From: Sulfurimonas hongkongensis
GTDB lineage: Bacteria > Campylobacterota > Campylobacteria > Campylobacterales > Sulfurimonadaceae
Length of the DNA: 64,000 bases
Assembly: GCF_000445475.1 (NCBI RefSeq)
Contig: NZ_AUPZ01000017.1
Location: 1-64,000 of the forward strand
Direction of reading: 5' to 3'
The notes under the pieces are model-generated. The model had not been told where the DNA came from. It did no database searches and worked only from the letters and a program-made list of their open reading frames with translations. Made by a program: the position numbers and the translations under genes. This document shows positions 57,603 to 64,000 of this stretch, piece by piece; positions within the stretch are counted from its first letter, which is position 1; every line of letters starts with the position of its first letter.

Positions 57603-58388
57603 CTAAAGCTTAGAGTTAGTCATGCTCATCATAGACTGAACCATTGTGTCTTTTAATCTTTTTATAGCCTTATCGAAGTGGTCAAGTGAATAGTTTACAA
57701 CTCTATCTAGCTCTTTGTGAAGTCTATCTATTTGGCTGTAGAGTCTCTCTTTCTCGTCTGTTTTTATGTTGGGATCGACGTAGATAGCCTTTAAATCATT
57801 TATCTTTATTTTAAGACTCGCAATATCAGAGTTTTTTATGTTTCTAGCGACTTTTGTTCTTTTGTATAGTTGATGAAAATTATGCATATCTAAAATCTGT
57901 CTATTTTTAATTAAGCTACTTTGTAGAGTTTCATGTATCACTCTTGTTATATTCTTTTCGCTCTTAGCGTTTGCAACTAGCTCTATAAAGGTATCTCCAA
58001 CCTCTTCAAAGATTTTTCGTCTGTACTTTTCATAGTAGTCTTTAGCTAAAGAGTGTATAAATTTTACTCTGACCCTATTTTGAATCTCTTGTATAGCATC
58101 TTGCTTTGGGTAGTGCAAAATCTCAGTTGCAAAGCTAACCCACTCATTTGCAATCTCATGAAATATAATGTTTACAATCTGTGAAAATTTAAAATCTTCA
58201 AACTTTTCTAAATACAAAAAATTTAGCTCATATCTTAATTTTTCTCGAACTAAGATATGTGCTAAAACCTCCATAATCTCAAGTCTGTCATAGTGAGAAG
58301 AGACATGTAAAACTTCCCACTCAAAGAGTGCTTTGTTTTTAAAAATCTTATCTATGTACTTTTTCTTTTCTTCTTGTGTTTTATACAT
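57603..58388 (-). CDS. Helical protein of unknown function coupled to psd
   Basis: 261 residues, almost wholly alpha-helical and charged, without signal peptide or membrane segment. A coiled coil is likely near 190-250 (LKIKINDLKAIYVDPNIKTD, LYSQIDRLHKELDRVVNY). No known domain is recognised. The ATG overlaps the psd end by 8 nt, so it is the last gene of the thiL-truD-psd operon. Confidence 0.75.
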   Translation of the reverse strand: MYKTQEEKKKYIDKIFKNKALFEWEVLHVSSHYDRLEIMEVLAHILVREKLRYELNFLYLEKFEDFKFSQIVNIIFHEIANEWVSFATEILHYPKQDAIQEIQNRVRVKFIHSLAKDYYEKYRRKIFEEVGDTFIELVANAKSEKNITRVIHETLQSSLIKNRQILDMHNFHQLYKRTKVARNIKNSDIASLKIKINDLKAIYVDPNIKTDEKERLYSQIDRLHKELDRVVNYSLDHFDKAIKRLKDTMVQSMMSMTNSKL

Positions 58389-59199
58389 TTCTAGCTATAG
58401 TCTCTCCATATTTTACATCTTTGCTCTGTAAATCTTTAAGCTCTAACATATCTTTTTGAGCCAAGATAACTATGGTTGAGCCCATCTCAAAGCATCCAAA
58501 ATCATCTCCTTTGTTTAAATATAAATCTTCGTACTCATAAACACTTGACTCAGTTGCAGATGCATTTGTTTTTATAGCACTCTCAAATGAGATTTGCATT
58601 ACACCAACATTTAGGGCTCCAACTAAAACTATAAAAAACCTTTTGCCGCTTGAATTTTCACACATTAAAACAACTCTTTCATTTTCTATAAAAAGATTTA
58701 GCCTTTTTTTAAGTGAAGGAATATTTACTGGGTAGAGTCTGCCTGGAATATGTACAGCTTTTAAAACCTTTAAGTTTGTTGGGATGTGGTAGCGATGATA
58801 ATCTTTTGGAGAGAGATAGAAGTTTATAAACTCTCCATTGTATACAGACTTTTTCTCATCAGAACTAAAATGTTCACCTAAAAGCTCATCGCTTGAGTAT
58901 CTCATACCTTTTATTTGAAGTGCATAATCTTTTTGCAGTTTGCCACAAGCTGAGACTAAAGAGTCACACGGAGATATAAAATCATCCCCGTCTAAAGAGT
59001 AAGTTCTATCTTCTTTTAGTTTTCTTGTAAAGAGTGCATTTAGACTTTTGTATGACTCTGCTGTATGAAACTCTTGCATATCTAGACCCATCAAACCAAC
59101 ATAAGAGCTATTTACAATCTTTTGAAACCATTTTGAAAACTCTTTGTTTGCAAACTTACCAAAAATTTGTGAGATGGCTGATGTTATATGTTTACTCAT
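58381..59199 (-). CDS. psd: Phosphatidylserine decarboxylase proenzyme
   Basis: 272 residues. It makes phosphatidylethanolamine, the main bacterial membrane lipid. Motifs are SPCDSLVSACG, the His in LSPKDYHRYHIP (133-138), GALNVGVMQI and the self-cleavage site G240-S241-T242 (FEMGSTIVIL), where the Ser becomes the pyruvoyl group. MGST replaces the commoner LGST. It starts 15 nt after truD. Confidence 0.95.
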   Translation of the reverse strand: MSKHITSAISQIFGKFANKEFSKWFQKIVNSSYVGLMGLDMQEFHTAESYKSLNALFTRKLKEDRTYSLDGDDFISPCDSLVSACGKLQKDYALQIKGMRYSSDELLGEHFSSDEKKSVYNGEFINFYLSPKDYHRYHIPTNLKVLKAVHIPGRLYPVNIPSLKKRLNLFIENERVVLMCENSSGKRFFIVLVGALNVGVMQISFESAIKTNASATESSVYEYEDLYLNKGDDFGCFEMGSTIVILAQKDMLELKDLQSKDVKYGETIARNV

Positions 59200-59214
59200 T
59201 GTGTTTTTATCCTT

Positions 59215-60291
59215 CTACTCGTTTATCTTTCTCTTAGCAATTTCTTCTATAAAAACTGTTGCGTAAGAGCCTTTTGGCAGCGTAAAATTAAACTCATACT
59301 GAGCTTCTACCTTGTTAAATCTTCCTTCAATTCCTTCTGGAAACACCCATGCATATCTTCTAGCTCCATCAGCATTTATCTCATCATCAAAATCTTTCTC
59401 AAAGCCACGTGCTAGTCCTGATGCTATTTTTACTTTTTTCCCACATAAAAGTCCAGTTGGCGAGATCTCTCTTTTGTTAAATCTCTCTAAATCCTCAGCT
59501 CTCTCTTCATAATCAAACAATCTTCCATGAGGATAATGTTCCATAACATCACCTTGTATAAGTTTAAAAGGATGGTTTTGAGATTTTAGCTTTGTTAGTT
59601 CGTTATTTGGCATGTTTAAAACTGACTCTAGCTCTAATGTTTCAAAGTTATTTATGAGCCTATTTAGCTCTAACCTTGAACTTAACCAAAGGTTAAAAAG
59701 ATGGCTCTGATAAGCATTTATAAGGAGTTTTTTTACTCTAGGATTTCGCTCTCTTGCCTCTCCTTTTGCGAGTTTTTCGCCAAGTATATGGTTATCTCCA
59801 TCATTTCCGAATCTTTGATAACCAAAGAAGTTTGGCATTCCATACTTTTTTATATTGGTTAAAGCCTCATCTATCTTTGTGGCACTTGTAGGATTTACTT
59901 TTTTTACCTTTATATAAAATCTATTGCCTTGTAGATGTCCAATACGTATCTTATTATTATGATAATTTTTTGAGATTATCTTGATATTTTCATGTTCAAA
60001 ACTCTCAAGTTGTTTCTCATGTTTTTTGTACACTGAGATATATTGTTTTGTCATTGCATGCTTATCTTTTAGCCCTGCATAACCTATATCTCTATTTTTG
60101 ATGCCTAAAAATCTAGCTAACACACTTATCATCTCTGAAGTGCTAAGAGATTTTTTTCTTATAAACAAGATAAGATGCTCTCCCTCACCGCTAAACTCAT
60201 AGAGAGGAATCTCTTCAACTACAAAGTCTCTAGGGCTCTGCTTAAAATGAAAATCGATGCTAGAGTGATCTAGCGAATAAAATCTGTCCAT
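59215..60291 (-). CDS. truD: tRNA pseudouridine(13) synthase TruD
   Basis: 358 residues. The catalytic Asp76 is in GYAGLKDKHAMTKQYIS. The N-terminal FKQSPRDFVVEEIPLYEFSG, the NFFGYQRFGNDGDNH motif and a TruD insertion domain are present. It modifies U13 in tRNA-Glu and others. It lies between thiL (12 nt upstream) and psd. Confidence 0.95.
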   Translation of the reverse strand: MDRFYSLDHSSIDFHFKQSPRDFVVEEIPLYEFSGEGEHLILFIRKKSLSTSEMISVLARFLGIKNRDIGYAGLKDKHAMTKQYISVYKKHEKQLESFEHENIKIISKNYHNNKIRIGHLQGNRFYIKVKKVNPTSATKIDEALTNIKKYGMPNFFGYQRFGNDGDNHILGEKLAKGEARERNPRVKKLLINAYQSHLFNLWLSSRLELNRLINNFETLELESVLNMPNNELTKLKSQNHPFKLIQGDVMEHYPHGRLFDYEERAEDLERFNKREISPTGLLCGKKVKIASGLARGFEKDFDDEINADGARRYAWVFPEGIEGRFNKVEAQYEFNFTLPKGSYATVFIEEIAKRKINE

Positions 60292-60303
60292 ACTTTTTTG
60301 CCT

Positions 60304-61122
60304 TTAAAAATGATGCGCTTTGCATCTATTGGTATACCCTACTCTCGCACTACAAGCAAAAATATTTAGTGGCGTTCTTGTCTGCATAGCTCGTCTTTGC
60401 ATACTCTTTTTAAATCTTTTATCAAATGCAACAAGCATCTCATACTCTTCCCCACTGCAAGCCACTCTTTTTGAGATTTTTTTAAAAAATCTAAATCCTA
60501 ACTTGTTTATAGATGCAAGTTTATCCAAATCACTAAAAAGACCATCTGAGATATCCATACCTGAGCTTAAGTATCTGCTAGATTTTTGTACAAACTTATC
60601 TCTTAATTGTATATTTACAAACTTAGATTTTGCATTGATTTTGCCCAAATTTCTAAGTTTTAAAAAATCTTTTTGGCTTCTTCCAAGTTTTCCTGTGTAA
60701 GCTAAGAGATAACCTTTTTTAAGACCACTTCTTAGCAGTGGTTTTGTAGTTTGTGAGATTATAGTTATAGTAATATCTAGCTTTATATTACTTATAGTAT
60801 CTCCACCAATTATCTCAATATTAAACTTTTTAGCCGTCTCTTTAAAACCACGTGCCAAATCCCGCATCTGATCTTTAGTTATATTACGTGGCATCGCAAC
60901 ACTCAGAAGTGCGTACTTTGGTTTAGCATTCATCGCTACTGCATCAGAGATATTTGCTAGCATTGATTTTTGTGCTATTTGATAGTGATTTATCCACTTC
61001 AAATTAAAGTGAACATCCTCGAAAAAAGCATCTTTTGAGTAGACAAAAGAACCGAGTACAGCACCATCATCTCCGATGCGTTTGCTATGAAACTGAGATA
61101 TAAAATAATTTTCTAAATTCAA
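60304..61122 (-). CDS. thiL: Thiamine-monophosphate kinase
   Basis: 272 residues, shorter than the usual 320, as in other Campylobacterota. It phosphorylates thiamine monophosphate to the active cofactor. The motifs are RIGDDGAVLGSFVYSKDAFFED and HFNLKW near the start, NISDAVAMNAKPKYALLSVA, and GMDISDGLFSDLDKLA. The C-terminal region is reduced (ends CKAHHF). The start is TTG with a weak AAGAAG. It heads the thiL-truD-psd operon. Confidence 0.9.
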   Translation of the reverse strand: MNLENYFISQFHSKRIGDDGAVLGSFVYSKDAFFEDVHFNLKWINHYQIAQKSMLANISDAVAMNAKPKYALLSVAMPRNITKDQMRDLARGFKETAKKFNIEIIGGDTISNIKLDITITIISQTTKPLLRSGLKKGYLLAYTGKLGRSQKDFLKLRNLGKINAKSKFVNIQLRDKFVQKSSRYLSSGMDISDGLFSDLDKLASINKLGFRFFKKISKRVACSGEEYEMLVAFDKRFKKSMQRRAMQTRTPLNIFACSARVGYTNRCKAHHF

Positions 61123-61210
61123 ACAGACTTCTTTACATAATGTTATAAGGATATTTAAAGACTAAAGGTATAAAATATAAGCTCATTATATCATTTTTAG
61201 GAAAACTAGA

Positions 61211-62413
61211 ATGAAGCACTCTATAAACAAAATATTTTCTAACTTTTCTATGTTTTTAATCCTATCAACTCTACTTGTTTTAATCCTAACACTTTTGATA
61301 ATTGAGCAAAAAACATCTTTTACCAAGATAGATATCTTACAAAATCAAAAAAGTATAATCAACTCTCTAAAAGCTCTTAAAAAAGATGATATTGAACTAG
61401 CTTTAATCCAGTTCAATGGAAAAAGCAATCAGCTTCAGCATGAGATAAAAAAATTACAAAACTTAGACAAATACAACTATGTGGGAAAATATCTCTCAAA
61501 CAACTCAGATGAGTTTTTAAAAGACTTAGACAAACTCTCAAAACTCACCATGAACCTTAATGAGTCAGCGCATAACTACTACACTAAAAACCTTCTAGAT
61601 GAAGAACAAGAAAGTCAAAAACTTAAAAATGCTTTTGACTCTATAAACAATTTTTTAGACTCAATGACCATCAAAAATATAGCTTACGCAAAAGATAAAC
61701 ATCTGCTTATAGAAAAAGTAGCCTTTATCTCTTTAGCGCTTCTTCTCTTTACAAGCTTTTGGTATCGTAGAAGATTAAAATCTATATATAAAGACATCTT
61801 ATCTCTTTATGCCATTGATAAAGGGCAAAATGACTATGAAGTTTTTTCACAAGAAGCAGATGCCATACAGCTTAGGATGAAAAGAAAACCAGTTGTAACT
61901 AACAATCCTAGTCTAAAAGATCCACTCACTGAGATAAACAACTATAAAGGAATGATCAACTCTTATAACCAAAAAAAACGTATAAAAGATAATAATTTTA
62001 CTTCAGTTTCAATTTTTGAAATAGATAATTTTTCTAAAAGCAAAAGAACCTTTAGTCAACTCTTTACTCAAACCATACTTAAAAAAGTTGCTTTTACTAT
62101 CTCACTCCACGAACAAGCTACAGATGTTATAGCTAGAACTGATTACAATCAATTTACCATCATCCTCTCAAGAGCTTCAAAAGAGGCATCTTTTAAAGAT
62201 ATAGATACTATTCGTCAAAGTATCTCTGAGATAAAATTTAAAGAACCTAGTGGAGAGCCCTTAGCTGTAACTGTTAGTGGAGGTTTTGTTATAAAACCAA
62301 ACAATCAAGCCCTAGAAGACTCTATAAAAAAAGCTAAAGAGGTTCTCTTTCATGCTCAGAAAAAGAAAAATACCATCTCTCAAATTAAAGATTTAGCTGA
62401 ACATGAATTCTAA
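61211..62413 (+). CDS. Membrane protein with degenerate GGDEF domain
   Basis: 400 residues. Helix 1 (about 12-31), a periplasmic helical region (about 35-165), helix 2 (about 169-185) and a GGDEF-fold domain (about 235-390) follow one another. DPLTEINNYKGMINSYNQKK matches the start of GGDEF domains (DxLTxLxNR), but the active-site motif reads TDYNQF (310-315). It is thus not an active diguanylate cyclase and probably acts as a sensor or receptor. It stands alone, 162 nt before the sdhA/frdA gene. Confidence 0.8.
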   Translation: MKHSINKIFSNFSMFLILSTLLVLILTLLIIEQKTSFTKIDILQNQKSIINSLKALKKDDIELALIQFNGKSNQLQHEIKKLQNLDKYNYVGKYLSNNSDEFLKDLDKLSKLTMNLNESAHNYYTKNLLDEEQESQKLKNAFDSINNFLDSMTIKNIAYAKDKHLLIEKVAFISLALLLFTSFWYRRRLKSIYKDILSLYAIDKGQNDYEVFSQEADAIQLRMKRKPVVTNNPSLKDPLTEINNYKGMINSYNQKKRIKDNNFTSVSIFEIDNFSKSKRTFSQLFTQTILKKVAFTISLHEQATDVIARTDYNQFTIILSRASKEASFKDIDTIRQSISEIKFKEPSGEPLAVTVSGGFVIKPNNQALEDSIKKAKEVLFHAQKKKNTISQIKDLAEHEF

Positions 62414-62428
62414 ACTCCGTTACAAAAA

Positions 62429-62538
62429 GTTACCTTTTATATTTCAAATACTTATAAATGTCTCAAATGGTAACAAACTTTAACTTCCTTCTCTCAAAGC
62501 CTATATTTAACATTAACAAAGGCTTCTCACGCTATAAT
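62429..62538 (+). promoter_or_regulatory. Control region of the sdhA/frdA gene
   Basis: TATAAT at 62533-62538 is 38 nt before the ATG. An inverted repeat GTTACC (62429-62434) and GGTAAC (62469-62474) lies further up, resembling the GTTACT/AGTAAC arms found before fumC and acnB. Confidence 0.4.
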
Positions 62539-62575
62539 CAAGCTTATTTTTTATATCTTTAACGAAGGAAAGCTA

Positions 62576-64000
62576 ATGAGTATTCCTATTTATACTTATG
62601 ATGCAATTGTTGTTGGAGCAGGCCTAGCGGGCTGCGCTGCTGCAAGAGAGTTGCAAAATGCAGGAAAAAAAGTTGCTGTTATTACAAAACTACACCCTTT
62701 GAGAAGTCACTCTGGTGCCGCTCAAGGTGGAGTCAATGCAGCGTTTAGTGAAGAAGACAGTATTGAGTTACACGAGTTTGATACAGTAAAGGGATCTGAC
62801 TACTTAGCAGACCAAGATGCTGTAGAGTTTATGTGTCAAAAAGCTCCAGAGACTATTCGCTGGGCTGAGAGAATGGGGGCTGCTTTTAGCAGAACTCCTG
62901 ATGGAAAAATCGCTCAAAGACCTTTTGGTGGTCAATCTTCTCCTCGTGCATGTTATGCAAAAGACAGAACAGGTTTAACTCTACTTCAAACTATTTATGA
63001 ACAAGCTCATCGTGCTGGTGTTTTGTTTTGGGATGAGTGGTATGCATCTGATATCATCTACAAAGATGGCAAGGTTAGCGGGGTAGTGGCTTTTAACATT
63101 CGTGATATGCAAACTGCTATATTTAACGCAAAGTCAGTAATGTTTGCAACTGGCGGTTACGCTCGTGCTTACAAAATAAACTCAAACGCACATGCAAATA
63201 CAGGTGATGGTCTCTCAATAGTCGCCCGTCATGGACTTCCTCTAGAAGATATGGAGTTCGTTCAGTTTCATCCATCTGGACTATCAGGAAATGGTGTTTT
63301 AATCTCTGAAGCTGCTCGTGGTGAGGGTGGAAAACTCTTTAACTCTTTGGGTGAGAGATTTATGGAAAAATACGCTCCGAACGCTTTAGAACTTGCCTCT
63401 CGTGATGTTGTAAGTCGTGCTATTTTAAATGAGATAAGAGAGGGCCGCGGTGTTGGTCCTAGAAAAGATGCAGTTTTTATAGATGTAACTCATCTAGGTA
63501 AAGATATCATCATGGAGAGACTTCCAGAACTTCGTGACTTAGCTCTTACATTTTTAGGACTTGATATGATAAAAGAGCCTATCTTAATCTCTGCTACTGC
63601 ACACTACTCTATGGGTGGTATTCCTGTAAATATCGCAGGAAATGTTCGTAAAAACAATGATGAATTTGTAGAAGGATTTTACGCAGCTGGAGAGTGTTCT
63701 TGTGTCTCTGTTCATGGTGCAAACCGTCTTGGTGCAAACTCTGTTTTAGAAGCCCTACTCTTTGGTCGTTTTGTTGGAAAAACAATGGTATCAGAGATAG
63801 ATAGCATAGAACTTCGTGTTGCTACAAAAGAAGATGCCAAAAATGCACAAGCAGAGATAGACTTCATCCTAAACAATAATGGAGATGAGACTATAACAGG
63901 CTTAAGAGATGAACTTCAACAGTGTATGACAGATAACGCTGGTGCATTTAGAACTGGTGAGAGTCTTGAGATTGCAATAGCAAAAGTAAAAGAACTTCAT
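62576..64000 (+). CDS. Succinate dehydrogenase/fumarate reductase flavoprotein subunit (partial)
   Basis: 475 residues are visible before the window ends. The FAD-binding GAGLAG is at about 14-19 and the FAD-linking His45 is in RSHSGAAQGGVNAAF. Catalytic motifs are GLPLEDMEFVQFHPSGL, ISEAARGEGGKLFN and HGANRLGANSVLEALLFG. It has no twin-arginine signal, so it is cytoplasm-facing. It differs from the Wolinella FrdA type, which carries extra segments, and looks more like the SdhA type. GAAGGAA precedes the ATG. Confidence 0.9.
   Translation, partial: MSIPIYTYDAIVVGAGLAGCAAARELQNAGKKVAVITKLHPLRSHSGAAQGGVNAAFSEEDSIELHEFDTVKGSDYLADQDAVEFMCQKAPETIRWAERMGAAFSRTPDGKIAQRPFGGQSSPRACYAKDRTGLTLLQTIYEQAHRAGVLFWDEWYASDIIYKDGKVSGVVAFNIRDMQTAIFNAKSVMFATGGYARAYKINSNAHANTGDGLSIVARHGLPLEDMEFVQFHPSGLSGNGVLISEAARGEGGKLFNSLGERFMEKYAPNALELASRDVVSRAILNEIREGRGVGPRKDAVFIDVTHLGKDIIMERLPELRDLALTFLGLDMIKEPILISATAHYSMGGIPVNIAGNVRKNNDEFVEGFYAAGECSCVSVHGANRLGANSVLEALLFGRFVGKTMVSEIDSIELRVATKEDAKNAQAEIDFILNNNGDETITGLRDELQQCMTDNAGAFRTGESLEIAIAKVKELH

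Overview
The window is AT-rich and densely packed with genes. Its gene content points to a flagellated, free-living member of the Campylobacterota (Epsilonproteobacteria), most like Sulfurimonas and relatives. The pointers are a CiaD-like protein, the long DapD type, a Campylobacter-like FlgL, the thiL-truD-psd cluster, TCA genes (acnB, fumC, and a succinate dehydrogenase/fumarate reductase flavoprotein) and sigma-54-type promoters before flagellar genes. The genus is an inference from the protein sequences; no database search was possible.

Layout. 1-4.6 kb: end of an AsmA/YhdP-like gene, a Lol-type permease, secA and lolA (envelope biogenesis). 4.6-8.8 kb: acnB and fumC, divergent. 8.9-17.8 kb: ftsK, flgL, tRNA-Leu(CAA), an ankyrin protein, dapD, a miniature flagellar rod-like protein, an NlpC/P60 lipoprotein and an S24-type repressor. 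17.9-21.8 kb: two small ORFs, trmL, then a tight leuD-leuB-TPR-ciaD-purU operon. 21.9-34.1 kb: a plus-strand operon for type I secretion. 34.3-41.8 kb: an HDOD protein and a 2194-residue RTX adhesin on the minus strand. 41.9-47.7 kb: flgG/flgF, rpoD, two small membrane proteins and hemL. 47.8-56.9 kb: a TonB-like protein, an RND efflux operon, an anion transporter and a porin. 56.9-57.6 kb: a gene-poor stretch with the remnant of a DpnI-like restriction gene and a dispersed palindromic repeat. 57.6-64 kb: thiL-truD-psd-unknown operon, a degenerate GGDEF protein and the start of an sdhA/frdA gene.

The most interesting region is 21.9-41.8 kb. It has the parts of a Lap-like surface adhesin system: ABC exporter, HlyD adaptor, TolC, a degenerate GGDEF-EAL receptor and a giant RTX substrate. 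It also has parts not found in the classical Lap system: an ExbB/TolQ/MotA-like channel protein, a MotB-like protein with one membrane-embedded Asp, a two-membrane-segment periplasmic protein without an output domain, and a TolC carrying two C-terminal SPOR-like domains. No LapG-type protease is visible in the window. I infer a c-di-GMP-responsive, possibly ion-driven and peptidoglycan-anchored adhesin export machine; this is a hypothesis from gene order and motifs.

Other points worth attention are two almost identical 280-bp blocks inside the adhesin gene, two copies of a dispersed palindromic element (one with an expanded 19/20-bp tandem array), an S24 repressor with a textbook promoter and an inverted-repeat operator next to a cell-wall hydrolase gene, and a 101-residue rod-like protein that keeps only the two ends of a flagellar axial protein.
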